Below the pieces are notes generated by a model. It worked only from the letters and a program-made list of their open reading frames with translations. It did no database searches and had not been told where the DNA came from. A program made the position numbers and the translations under genes. A DNA stretch of 64,000 nt. Origin: Sphingomonas montanisoli. GTDB taxonomy: Bacteria > Pseudomonadota > Alphaproteobacteria > Sphingomonadales > Sphingomonadaceae. Below are positions 9,167-17,022 of this stretch, piece by piece; position 1 is the first letter of the stretch, and the number at the start of each line of letters is the position of its first letter. The stretch covers positions 744,001-808,000 of the forward strand of contig NZ_VTOU01000001.1 of NCBI RefSeq assembly GCF_008274695.1, written 5' to 3'.

Positions 9167-10174
9167 ATGACGGTATTGATCACGGGCGCGGCGGGCTTCA
9201 TCGGATATAGTTGCGCGACGCGGCTTCTGGCGCGCGGCACCGACGTGATCGGCATCGACAGCGTCAACGATTATTACGATCCCACGCTCAAGCGCGCGCG
9301 CATCGCGAAGCTTCAGGAACACGCCATGGAACAGGGCGGCGACTTCCGTTTCGTCGAGGTCGACTTTGCCGACCATGAGGCGCTCGAACGTGCTTTGGGC
9401 GGGCTGGAGTTCGACAAGATCATCCATCTCGGCGCGCAGGCGGGCGTGCGTTACTCAATCGAGAATCCGCGCGCCTACATCCAGTCCAACCTGGTCGGGC
9501 ACCTCAACATGCTCGAGATCGCGCGCCACCGGAAGGTCGCGCACATGGCCTATGCATCGTCGAGTTCGGTCTATGGCGGCAACGACACCCTGCCCTTCCG
9601 CGTCGAGGACCGGGTCGATCATCCGCTGTCGCTCTATGCCGCGACCAAGAAGTCGGACGAGCTGATCAGCGAGACCTACGCCCACCTCTATCGCCTGCCG
9701 CTCACCGGCTTGCGCTTCTTCACCGTCTATGGCCCGTGGGGTCGCCCCGACATGGCGATGTGGCTGTTCACCAAGGCGATCTTCGAAGGCCGCCCGATCC
9801 AGGTGTTCGGCGAAGGCAATATGCGCCGCGACTTCACCTATATCGACGATATCGTCAGCGGCGTGATCGCCTGTTCGGACACGCCCCCGGCCGATGACGG
9901 CGCCGAGAAGGCGGGCGGCAGCAAGAGCCCGCACGCGGTTTATAATATCGGCAACCACCGTTCCGAAGAACTCAGCCACATGATCGATCTGGTCGAGGCG
10001 GCGTGCGGCAAGAAAGCGATCCGCGAGTTGCAGGGTATGCAGCCGGGCGACGTGCGCGACACTTTCGCCGACATCAGCGCGATCCAGCGCGATCTGGGCT
10101 ATCAGCCGTCGACCAGCATCGATGTGGGCGTGCCGCGCTTCGTCGAATGGTATCGCCAGTATCATGGGCTCTGA
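9167..10174 (+). CDS. NAD-dependent epimerase, UDP-glucuronate 4-epimerase type
   Basis: 335 aa. The extended SDR fold begins MTVLITGAAGFIGYSCA (GxxGxxG). DSVNDYYDPTLKRARI is diagnostic of UDP-glucuronate 4-epimerases of the LspL/CapI group. SSSSVYGG and the active-site YAATKK follow, then GLRFFTVYGPWGRPDMA. It interconverts UDP-GlcA and UDP-GalA for capsule, exopolysaccharide or LPS synthesis. It is followed 3 bp later by a small lipoprotein gene, probably in one transcript. Other sugar-nucleotide genes are at 12.0 and 14.9 kb. Confidence 0.92.
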   Translation: MTVLITGAAGFIGYSCATRLLARGTDVIGIDSVNDYYDPTLKRARIAKLQEHAMEQGGDFRFVEVDFADHEALERALGGLEFDKIIHLGAQAGVRYSIENPRAYIQSNLVGHLNMLEIARHRKVAHMAYASSSSVYGGNDTLPFRVEDRVDHPLSLYAATKKSDELISETYAHLYRLPLTGLRFFTVYGPWGRPDMAMWLFTKAIFEGRPIQVFGEGNMRRDFTYIDDIVSGVIACSDTPPADDGAEKAGGSKSPHAVYNIGNHRSEELSHMIDLVEAACGKKAIRELQGMQPGDVRDTFADISAIQRDLGYQPSTSIDVGVPRFVEWYRQYHGL

Positions 10175-10177
10175 CGC

Positions 10178-10525
10178 ATGAAGCGTGTCGTTCTGATCGC
10201 CTTCGCGGCGCTGGCGCTCGCGGGCTGCGAGAAGAAGGCCGAGGTCAATCCGGTCAACCCGGACACGCCCACCGATCCGCAGATCGTCGACATTGCCGGG
10301 CTGCCCGAAGATCGATCGGCCGAGATCACCGCGATCGACGCCAGCACGGGCGATGCGTCGGGTATGCCGCGCGATGGCGGAAAGGCTATCGAGCTGCCGA
10401 AGCAGGAAGCCGCGCCGGCGCCCGAAGAGGTTACGGTCAACAGTGTCGAAGCGCCGCTGGTCGTGCCACCGCCGATTGCTACGCCGGCACCCGCCGTACC
10501 GCCGCCGGCAGCAGAAGGCGAATAA
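10178..10525 (+). CDS. Proline-rich hypothetical lipoprotein
   Basis: 115 aa. MKRVVLIAFAALALAGCEKK is a lipoprotein signal peptide with lipobox LAGC. The mature part is disordered and rich in Pro, Ala and acidic residues (APEEVTVNSVEAP, then VVPPPIATPAPAVPPP). No domain is recognisable. It is placed 3 bp after the epimerase and 32 bp before the hydrolase. It may be a periplasm-spanning tether, but the function is unknown. Confidence 0.75.
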   Translation: MKRVVLIAFAALALAGCEKKAEVNPVNPDTPTDPQIVDIAGLPEDRSAEITAIDASTGDASGMPRDGGKAIELPKQEAAPAPEEVTVNSVEAPLVVPPPIATPAPAVPPPAAEGE

Positions 10526-10557
10526 TCGCAGGAGCCGGGGGGCGACAGGAGGACGAC

Positions 10558-11436
10558 ATGGATGACGATCTGAAAGCCCGCGCAATCGCGCTCTACGACC
10601 GTTTCACCCACGGCCAGCACGATCGGCGCGCCTTCATGGGCCAGATGACCAGGCTGGCCGGCAGCGCCGCCGCCGCGCAGGCGCTGATCGCGACGATCGC
10701 CGCCGATCCAGCAGCGGCAGCCGTGATCGCGGAGGACGACAAGCGCCTCGACGCGAAAATGGTCGGGTGGAAGGGCGCGAATGGCCACACCCTCGCCGGT
10801 TACATGGCGATCCCGAAGAAGCATGCGAAGAAGCCCGCCGCCGTCCTCGTCGTCCACGAGAACCGGGGTCTTCAGGCTTATACGAAGGATGTCGCCCGCC
10901 GCCTCGCGGTTGCCGGCTTCGTGGGCGTCGCGATCGACTTCCTGTCGCCGCAGGGCGGCACGCCCGCCGATGAGGACAAGGCCCGCACGATGATCGGCGC
11001 GCTCGATATGCCGGCGACCGTCGCGGACGGCGTGGCGACGGTCGACTGGCTTTCGAAGCACAAATTGCTCAACGGCAAGGTCGGCGTGGTCGGTTTCTGC
11101 TGGGGCGGCGCGATGGCGGATCGGCTCGCGGTCGCCTGCGGGCCCACGCTCGCCGCCGCCTGCGCTTTCTACGGCCCGCCCCCGCCGCCATCGGAGGCTG
11201 CCAAGGTCAAGGCCGCGTCGCTGCTGCACTATGCGGGCACCGATGATCGCGTGAATGCCGGCGCCGGCCCATGGGTCGATGCGCTGAAAGCGGCGGGCGC
11301 CGAGGTTACGCGCTACGATTATCCGGGCACGCAGCACGCCTTCCACAACGACACGTCGGCGGCGCGCTACAATGCGGAGGCCGCCAATCTCGCCTGGGAT
11401 CGCACGATCGCCTTCTTCATGGAGAAGCTGTCATGA
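10558..11436 (+). CDS. Dienelactone hydrolase family protein
   Basis: 292 aa from ATG 10558, with AGGAGGACG just upstream; the open frame to 10003 is a shadow of the epimerase. The N-terminal 60 residues contain an alanine-rich, Tat-like segment (DRRAFMGQMTRLAGSAAAAQ) lacking a clear twin Arg-Arg consensus. The alpha/beta hydrolase core has VVHENRGLQAYTKDVARR, the nucleophile elbow GFCWGGA (Cys nucleophile as in dienelactone hydrolases), and the late HAFHND His. Substrate unknown. The stop overlaps the GST start. Confidence 0.88.
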   Translation: MDDDLKARAIALYDRFTHGQHDRRAFMGQMTRLAGSAAAAQALIATIAADPAAAAVIAEDDKRLDAKMVGWKGANGHTLAGYMAIPKKHAKKPAAVLVVHENRGLQAYTKDVARRLAVAGFVGVAIDFLSPQGGTPADEDKARTMIGALDMPATVADGVATVDWLSKHKLLNGKVGVVGFCWGGAMADRLAVACGPTLAAACAFYGPPPPPSEAAKVKAASLLHYAGTDDRVNAGAGPWVDALKAAGAEVTRYDYPGTQHAFHNDTSAARYNAEAANLAWDRTIAFFMEKLS

Positions 11437-12041
11437 GCGACGACGTTACCCTCTATTATAATCCCCGCTCGCGCGCGCAGATGGCGCATTATGCGCTCGA
11501 GGAGGCGGGCGCGCCCTACAAGCTCGTCCACATCGATTTCGAGAGCGGAGAGAACCGCAAGCCCGATTTCCTGAAGATCAATCCGATGGGCAAGATCCCC
11601 ACGATCGTCCATCACGATACGGTCGTCACCGAAGCGGCGGCGATCATCGGCTATCTGGCTGACGCTTTTCCGGCGGCCGGCCTCGCTCCCGCGCTCGGCG
11701 ATCCACGCCGCGGAACGATGCTGCGCTGGCTGGTATTCGGCGCGAGTTCGTTCGAGCCGGCGATGGTCGACGTGATGATGAAGCGCGAGCCCGTCAACAA
11801 GATGATGGCCGGCTGGGGTGACTGGGACGATGTGCTCGGTGCGCTGGACGTGATGCTCGATCCCGGTCCGTGGGTGCTGGGCGATCAGTTCAGCGCGGCG
11901 GACGTCTATGTCGGCGCAGAGCTTGCCTGGGCCAAGACCTTCGGCGCGCCGGGCATTGCCGATCGGCCGAAGCTGACCGCCTATATCGATCGCATCACCG
12001 CGCGCCCGGCCTATCAGCGGACGATCGGTGCCACCGGCTGA
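11433..12041 (+). CDS. Glutathione S-transferase family protein
   Basis: 202 aa; ATG overlaps the hydrolase stop (ATGA). Thioredoxin-fold N-terminal domain: LYYNPRSRAQMAHYALEEAG, NPMGKIPTIVHHD with the cis-Pro, and TEAAAIIGYLADAFP. The C-terminal helical domain has LGDQFSAADVYVGAELAW. It resembles beta/theta-like bacterial GSTs. The reading frame overlaps the next gene by 14 bp, so hydrolase, GST and transferase appear cotranscribed. Confidence 0.9.
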   Translation: MSDDVTLYYNPRSRAQMAHYALEEAGAPYKLVHIDFESGENRKPDFLKINPMGKIPTIVHHDTVVTEAAAIIGYLADAFPAAGLAPALGDPRRGTMLRWLVFGASSFEPAMVDVMMKREPVNKMMAGWGDWDDVLGALDVMLDPGPWVLGDQFSAADVYVGAELAWAKTFGAPGIADRPKLTAYIDRITARPAYQRTIGATG

Positions 12042-12786
12042 GACGCGTACGATCGGCGATGTCGCGATCGCCGTCCATGATCGGGGATCGGCGATCGCCT
12101 TGCTCGAAGGCTGGGTAGGCGCGGGTGAACGGCGGGCGGTCAGCTTCGCCAACGCCCACAGCGTCAACCTCGCCGCGCGCGACCGCGCCTTCCGCGCGGC
12201 GCTGTCGGACATGCTGGTGCTGAACGACGGGATCGGTGTCGATCTGGGCAGCAAGCTGCTCTACGGCGCGCACTTCCCCGCCAATCTCAACGGCACCGAT
12301 TTCGTACCAGCGCTGCTCGCCGCCGCGCGACCGCGCACCATTGCAGTGCTTGGGGCCGCGCCAGGTATCGCGGAGCAGGCGGTCGCCCGTCTCGCCGCCG
12401 CCTTCCCGCAGCATCGCTTCAACGTGATCGGCGACGGCTTCTTCACCGATGATGCCGCCATTGTCGATCGACTGGCGGCGGTGCAGGCCGATTATGTCCT
12501 GCTGGGGATGGGCCAGCCCCTACAGGAACTGTTCGTCGCGCGCCATGCGAGGCGCTGGCCAGGCGTCACGTTGTGCATCGGCGCCTATATCGATTTCGCC
12601 GCCGGCCGCGTGCCGCGCGCGCCCTTGTGGATCCGAAAGCTACACGGGGAGTGGCTTTTCCGGCTTTCGATCGAGCCGCGCCGGATGGCCGGTCGCTACC
12701 TGATCGGCAATGCGCGTTTCCTCTTCGCCATGCTGATCCAGCGCGCAAAGAAAAAGGGCCCGGTGGCGAACCACCGAGCCCCTTAA
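12028..12786 (+). CDS. WecB/TagA/CpsF family glycosyltransferase
   Basis: 252 aa from a GTG inside the GST 3' end. Family marks: FANAHSVNLAARDRAFRAAL, LNDGIGVDLGSKLLYG, LNGTDFVPALL, LGAAPGIAEQAV, YVLLGMGQPLQE and the C-terminal RAPLWIRKLHGEWLFRLSIEP. These enzymes transfer N-acetylmannosamine-like sugars onto lipid-linked acceptors during polysaccharide synthesis at the inner membrane. It matches family length (about 250). It ends inside the terminator shared with the convergent Bax-like gene. Confidence 0.92.
   Translation: MPPAETRTIGDVAIAVHDRGSAIALLEGWVGAGERRAVSFANAHSVNLAARDRAFRAALSDMLVLNDGIGVDLGSKLLYGAHFPANLNGTDFVPALLAAARPRTIAVLGAAPGIAEQAVARLAAAFPQHRFNVIGDGFFTDDAAIVDRLAAVQADYVLLGMGQPLQELFVARHARRWPGVTLCIGAYIDFAAGRVPRAPLWIRKLHGEWLFRLSIEPRRMAGRYLIGNARFLFAMLIQRAKKKGPVANHRAP
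12756..12781 (-). terminator. Rho-independent terminator of the Bax inhibitor-like gene
   Basis: On the minus strand GGGCTCGGTGG, loop TTCG, CCACCGGGCCC, then TTTTTC. The stem has one A/C mismatch, an extra-stable UUCG loop and a T-run. It overlaps the last codons of the convergent glycosyltransferase gene. Confidence 0.8.
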
Positions 12787-12808
12787 AGCTCTCGTTTCCT
12801 TCGTGTTC

Positions 12809-13543
12809 TTAGCGGCGATCGCCCATGAACTGCAGCAGGAAGGTGAACATGTTGATGAAGTCGAGATAGAGCGTCAACGCGCCCATCACCACCGACTTGC
12901 CGACGAAATCGGTGCCGGCGACCTGGTAGTAGAGGCTCTTGATCTTCTGCGTGTCATAGGCGGTCAGGCCTGCGAAAAGCAGTACGCCGATCGCCGAGAT
13001 CACCAGCTGCATCATCGACGACTGCAGGAAGATGTTGATCAGCATCGCGACCAGCAGACCGACAACACCCATGATCAGGAAGGTGCCGAACGGCGCCAGA
13101 TCACGCTTCGTGGTGTAGCCGTAGAGGCTCAGGCCCGCGAAGGCGGTCGCGCTCGCGAAGAAGGTCGTCGCAATCGACGCGCCCGTATAGACGAGGAAGA
13201 TCGACGACATCGACAGGCCCATCGACACCGCAAACGCCCAGAACAAAGCCTGCGTCGCGAAGGTCGACAGGCGGTTGAGCCCGAAATTCAGCACCAGGAT
13301 GAACGCCAGCGGCGAGAACATGATGAGATACTTCAGGATGCCCGGGCCGCCCAGGATCTGCAGCGCCGCGCCCGACTGCGCGAACAGCAGCGCAACGATA
13401 CCCGTCAGCAGCACGCCCGACGCCATATAGTTGTAGATCGAGAGCATGTAGGACCGCAGCCCTGCATCGAAAGCGGCCTCGCCAACGCCAGCGCGCGTCG
13501 CGCTGGGCGCGGCAGTCGCCCGGGGGTCAGACCAGTTTGCCAT
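12809..13543 (-). CDS. Bax inhibitor-1/YccA family membrane protein
   Basis: 244 aa with about seven hydrophobic helices after a short cytosolic N-terminus (RAGVGEAAFDAGLRSYMLSIYNYM, the BI-1 entry motif). Conserved TAYDTQKIKSLY and ALTLYLDFINMFTFLLQFMG with the buried Asp residues characteristic of the family's pH-gated calcium leak. It ends just before a strong terminator and appears monocistronic. The role in bacteria is poorly known, probably ion homeostasis or membrane-protein quality control. Confidence 0.93.
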   Translation of the reverse strand: MANWSDPRATAAPSATRAGVGEAAFDAGLRSYMLSIYNYMASGVLLTGIVALLFAQSGAALQILGGPGILKYLIMFSPLAFILVLNFGLNRLSTFATQALFWAFAVSMGLSMSSIFLVYTGASIATTFFASATAFAGLSLYGYTTKRDLAPFGTFLIMGVVGLLVAMLINIFLQSSMMQLVISAIGVLLFAGLTAYDTQKIKSLYYQVAGTDFVGKSVVMGALTLYLDFINMFTFLLQFMGDRR

Positions 13544-13689
13544 GATGAGTCACTCTCCAAAAAGCGGCGGGCCAAAACGACCCGAAGCCGGTTGATCCGA
13601 ATATCGGACTAAACCATTCCCTTTTCAAGCAGAGGCGCGTTGAATGCGCGGTGAATGCACGATCCTCACGCCACAGAAACGATCCAGCA

Positions 13690-14223
13690 ATGTTCCGCCT
13701 CTTCGTAGCCCTCAAACCCTCTTTTCCGATGCGCTCTGCTTTGCTCGACGCGATGGGCGGCGTCCCCGGCGCGCGCTGGCAGGATGACGAGCAACTGCAC
13801 CTGACGTTGAGCTTCATCGGCGATGTCGATCGCCATCAGGCAGAGGATATCGCCGCCGCCCTGGGAAATGTGCGCCACCCGCCGGTCAACTTCACGCTCG
13901 CCGGCCTCGGCAGCTTCGATCGGCGCGACCGGATCGATTCCCTGTGGGTCGGCATCACGCCGCAGGACGAGGTCCGCTCGCTCCACGATGCCGTGCTTCG
14001 CGCGCTCGCCCGCGCTGGCGTGAAGCCCGAGACGCGGGCTTACCTTCCCCACATCACGATCGCCCGCTTTTCACGCGGGCAAGCACCGACCGGCCCGATC
14101 CCGGCCGCGCAATTGACCCCCGCCCCCGTCGAGGGCCGGTGCGAGCATTTCATCCTGTACGAAAGCCACCTGGGGTCGGAGGGTTCGACCTATACGGCGG
14201 TCGAGCGCTACCCACTCGTCTAA
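13690..14223 (+). CDS. thpR: RNA 2',3'-cyclic phosphodiesterase
   Basis: 177 aa from MFRLFVALKPSFPMR. The two 2H phosphoesterase motifs are present, HLTLSFIG and HITIARFSRG, about 128 residues apart, with the FILYESHLGSEGSTYTAVERY C-terminal segment of ThpR/LigT. The enzyme hydrolyses 2',3'-cyclic RNA ends. The frame is open to 13651 but homology starts at MFRLF. It is convergent with sodC. Confidence 0.92.
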   Translation: MFRLFVALKPSFPMRSALLDAMGGVPGARWQDDEQLHLTLSFIGDVDRHQAEDIAAALGNVRHPPVNFTLAGLGSFDRRDRIDSLWVGITPQDEVRSLHDAVLRALARAGVKPETRAYLPHITIARFSRGQAPTGPIPAAQLTPAPVEGRCEHFILYESHLGSEGSTYTAVERYPLV

Positions 14224-14228
14224 CCTCT

Positions 14229-14252
14229 CATCCTCCCCCTCGCGGGGGAGGA
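14229..14252. repeat. Short C/G-rich palindrome between convergent genes
   Basis: ATCCTCCCCCTCGCGGGGGAGGAT is nearly perfectly self-complementary and lies between the stops of thpR and sodC. It is the minimal form of the interspersed palindrome family also present at about 20.6, 26.7 and 32.3 kb, and may act as a bidirectional terminator. Confidence 0.7.
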
Positions 14253-14259
14253 TATAGGT

Positions 14260-14805
14260 TCACTTCGTCACCACCCCGCATGCGAGGCGATCGCCCGCAT
14301 TGCCGGTGGGGTCGGTCTTATAGTCGTCGGCTGCGGCATGAACCACGATCGCCGCACCATCGGTGTCGAGCAGCGGATGATCGCCGCCGGTCAGCATGCC
14401 GTGCGGCACCACCGTCTTGAAGCTGCCTTTGCCATCGGCGCCGACCGTCATATTCGGCATGTCGCCCATATGCGCGCCGGCCGGATTATCCTTGCCGTGC
14501 TGCTTCGACATCGGATTCCAATGGCCGCCTGCGCTTTTGAAATCGGGGGCGGTGCAGGCACCGGTCGTGTGGATGTGAACCGCGTGAACGCCCGGCGTCA
14601 CGCCTTCGACGTTCAGCATCACGGACAGGCCGTCCTTGCCCTCCATGAACATCGCTTTGCCCTTCGCCATGCCCTTGGCGTCCTTCAACTCGGCCGTCGC
14701 ATGGCCCCCGGCGCCATGCCCTTTGCCGTGATCCATCTGGGCGACCGCGGGCACGCTCATGCACAGGATTGCAGCGGCAGCGATCGAAAGGCGGGAAACA
14801 CGCAT
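14260..14805 (-). CDS. sodC: Superoxide dismutase [Cu-Zn], periplasmic
   Basis: 181 aa from MRVSRLSIAAAAILCMSVPA, a Sec signal peptide cleaved after AVA or AQA. Metal ligands visible: HAVHIHTTGAC (Cu His pair and disulfide Cys), GGHWNPMSKQHG, AGAHMGDMPN, DTDGAAIVVHAAADD, and the GDRLACGV ending with the second Cys and the active-site Arg. His-rich start of the mature protein (DHGKGHGAGGH) may help metal capture. It dismutes superoxide in the periplasm. A frame of 818 codons upstream is antisense to the next gene. Confidence 0.95.
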   Translation of the reverse strand: MRVSRLSIAAAAILCMSVPAVAQMDHGKGHGAGGHATAELKDAKGMAKGKAMFMEGKDGLSVMLNVEGVTPGVHAVHIHTTGACTAPDFKSAGGHWNPMSKQHGKDNPAGAHMGDMPNMTVGADGKGSFKTVVPHGMLTGGDHPLLDTDGAAIVVHAAADDYKTDPTGNAGDRLACGVVTK

Positions 14806-14922
14806 ATTGTTCTCCTTTGGTCCGTCCCCACGGATATTCCGCTTTCGGGTCATAGCGTATAACAGTGACGGATCGAGAGGGGTTCCGGTCCCGGAATTCC
14901 GAAAGCGTGCTGGGGGAATGGC

Positions 14923-16200
14923 GTGGCGGTTGCGGATCAGAAGATCGTCGTGGTGGGTTTGGGCTATGTCGGCCTGCCGCTCGCTGTCCAGCTTGCCAAA
15001 CATTATCCCACGATCGGGCTCGACATCGATCAGGGCCGCATTGCCGAACTCCACAAGGGCCATGACCGCACCCGCGAAGTCGACGCGGAGGCGCTCGACG
15101 CCTCGTCGCTCGTCCTCACCGCCGATCCATCCGAAGCGGCCGACGCCGACGTCTATATCGTCACCGTCCCCACCCCGGTCGACGACGCCAACCGCCCCGA
15201 TCTCAGCCCCGTCATGTCGGCGACCCGCACCGTCGCGAGCCTGCTCAAGCCCGGCCGCGCGCACGTCATCGTCTATGAAAGCACCGTCTATCCGGGCGTG
15301 ACCGAGGATATGTGCGGGCCGGAACTGGAGGCTAGATCGGGCCTCAAGCGCGGCACCGACTTCTTCCTGGGTTACTCGCCCGAGCGGATCAATCCGGGCG
15401 ATCGCGAACATACGGTCGATCGGATCATCAAGGTCGTGGCGGGCGAAAATCCCGAGATCACCGAGCGGATCGCCCAGATCTACGACAAGGTGACGAGCGC
15501 GGGCGCCTTTCGCGCCGCATCGATCAAGGCCGCCGAAGCCGCCAAGGTGATCGAGAACGCCCAGCGCGACATCAACATCGCCTTCATGAACGAGATCACC
15601 CAGATCTTCGCCCGGCTCGACATCTCGATCTGGGACGTGCTCGAGGCCGCGGGCACCAAGTGGAACTTCCTCAAGTTCCAGCCGGGCCTGGTCGGCGGCC
15701 ACTGCATCGGCGTCGATCCTTATTATCTCAGCCATTGCGCGCAGAGCGTGGGCCACCTCCCCCGCGTCATCCTCGCGGGCCGTTCGATCAACGACAGCAT
15801 GGCCGGCTGGGTCGCCGACGCGATCCATACCAAGCGGCACAGCAAGATCGGATCGGTCCTGATGCTGGGCGTCACCTTCAAGGAAGACGTGCCCGATCTG
15901 CGCAATTCGAAGGTGTTCGACGTGGTCAAGCGCCTGCGCTGGCTCGGCCACCGTGTCACCCTCCACGATCCGCTCGCCGATCCGGTCGAGGCGCGCCACG
16001 AATATGGCGTCGGCCTTTCGTCGGACGCGCTCTCGGGCCGCTATGACGTCGTCGTGGGCGCGGTGCCGCACGCCGACTATAAGGGGCTCGATCCCGCGCT
16101 GATCAACGACCTCGTCGAACCCAACGGCCTCGTCGCCGACATCAAGGGCATGTGGAGCGGGAAGGTGCTGCGCCCCGATGTCGAGCGCTGGACGCTCTGA
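14923..16200 (+). CDS. Nucleotide sugar dehydrogenase (UDP-GlcNAc/GalNAc or UDP-Glc type)
   Basis: 425 aa from GTG. N-terminal NAD domain VVVGLGYVGLPLAVQLAKHY, VPTPVDDANRPDLSPV, YESTVYPGVTED, GYSPERINPGDREHT. Catalytic Cys in GGHCIGVDPYYLSH and C-terminal NDSMAGWVADAI, GVTFKEDVPDLRNSKVFDVV. The ERINPGD and GVDPYYL forms resemble the WbpO/TviB/VipA branch that makes uronic acids of N-acetylhexosamines. Product supplies surface polysaccharide assembly. No operon partner except the pentapeptide-repeat gene 6 bp downstream. Confidence 0.92.
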   Translation: MAVADQKIVVVGLGYVGLPLAVQLAKHYPTIGLDIDQGRIAELHKGHDRTREVDAEALDASSLVLTADPSEAADADVYIVTVPTPVDDANRPDLSPVMSATRTVASLLKPGRAHVIVYESTVYPGVTEDMCGPELEARSGLKRGTDFFLGYSPERINPGDREHTVDRIIKVVAGENPEITERIAQIYDKVTSAGAFRAASIKAAEAAKVIENAQRDINIAFMNEITQIFARLDISIWDVLEAAGTKWNFLKFQPGLVGGHCIGVDPYYLSHCAQSVGHLPRVILAGRSINDSMAGWVADAIHTKRHSKIGSVLMLGVTFKEDVPDLRNSKVFDVVKRLRWLGHRVTLHDPLADPVEARHEYGVGLSSDALSGRYDVVVGAVPHADYKGLDPALINDLVEPNGLVADIKGMWSGKVLRPDVERWTL

Positions 16201-16206
16201 TCGTCG

Positions 16207-16902
16207 TTGCGTCATCGCATGGATGATCTCTTTGCCGACAGGTCTATCCGCGATCGGACGCTGACCCGCGCGGACCTCCAATCGTTCGGCGGCGTGCAAA
16301 CGCTCATTGGCTGCGATCTCGAAGATGCTGATCTTGCGCGGCTCGACCTGTCCGGATGGACCTTCGAACAGTGCAATCTGCGCCGCGCCGATTTCGCCGG
16401 GGCCCATCTCGACCGCACGATCTGGCGATCCTGCCGCGGTGCCTTCGTCAATTTCTCGGGCTGCGACCTTTCCGAGGCGTCGTTCACCGCCAGCGACATC
16501 AACAATTCGTCGATGCGACGCACTACGCTGGAGGCTGCGCGGTTCGTCGGCTGCAAGCTCACCGGCGCCGACCTGTCCGACGTCAAAGCCATCGACCTTC
16601 ATTTCGAAGAGACTTTGCTGATCAACGCCAGGCTCGTGGGGCGCAGCTTTCACAAGGCGCGTCTCAAGCGGGTCGATTTCTCGCAGGCCGACCTGCGCAA
16701 ATGCGACTTCCGCCACGCATCGTTCGAGGATTGCAGCCTGCGCGAGGCGTTGGTCGATACCGCTCGCTTCGAAGGCGCCGATCTGCGGGGCGCCGATCTG
16801 GGCGGCATCAGCCTTGGTGATGCATCGCGCTTTCGCGGTGCCACGATCTCACGCGAACAGGCGGCTCAGTTGCTCAGCGAGATTGGCCTGAAGGTTCGCT
16901 GA
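16207..16902 (+). CDS. Pentapeptide-repeat protein
   Basis: 231 aa made of tandem A(D/N)LXX-like pentapeptides from about residue 20 to 215 (CDLEDADLARLDL, CNLRRADFAGAHLDR, CDLSEASF, ADLSD, ADLRKCDFRHASF, GADLRGADLGGISLG), predicting a right-handed quadrilateral beta-helix. A short helical C-terminus follows (TISREQAAQLLSEIG). Some homologues (Qnr, MfpA) mimic DNA and protect gyrase, but nothing here shows that activity. Met5 (16219) is an alternative start. Only 6 bp from the sugar dehydrogenase. Confidence 0.88.
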   Translation: MRHRMDDLFADRSIRDRTLTRADLQSFGGVQTLIGCDLEDADLARLDLSGWTFEQCNLRRADFAGAHLDRTIWRSCRGAFVNFSGCDLSEASFTASDINNSSMRRTTLEAARFVGCKLTGADLSDVKAIDLHFEETLLINARLVGRSFHKARLKRVDFSQADLRKCDFRHASFEDCSLREALVDTARFEGADLRGADLGGISLGDASRFRGATISREQAAQLLSEIGLKVR

Positions 16903-16958
16903 CGCACGGCCCGGACGGCCACCGGCGACCTCGCCCCCATAATACAGACAAAGAAAAA

Positions 16959-16982
16959 GGGGCCGACCCGAAGGTCGACCCC
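16959..16982 (-). terminator. Rho-independent terminator of the OmpA-like gene
   Basis: On the minus strand GGGGTCGACC, loop TTCG, GGTCGGCCCC, followed by TTTTTCTTTG. Ten-bp stem with one wobble and a UUCG tetraloop. It lies about 40 bp after the OmpA-like stop codon. Confidence 0.9.
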
Positions 16983-17022
16983 CAATTCTCGAACGGTCGC
17001 CGGTTGCCCGGCAACCTCGGCA

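Noticed and set aside
10003-10557. 185-codon extension of the dienelactone hydrolase
   Set aside because: It overlaps the epimerase and lipoprotein genes in another frame; a strong ribosome site precedes 10558.
14806-16716. 818-codon minus-strand frame antisense to the nucleotide-sugar dehydrogenase and fused to sodC
   Set aside because: High-GC antisense artefact: Asp/His/Arg-rich composition, no domain; sodC starts at 14805 with a clear signal peptide.
16207-16902. Quinolone-resistance (Qnr) function for the pentapeptide-repeat protein
   Set aside because: The repeat fold alone does not show gyrase protection, and no Qnr-specific loops can be recognised.
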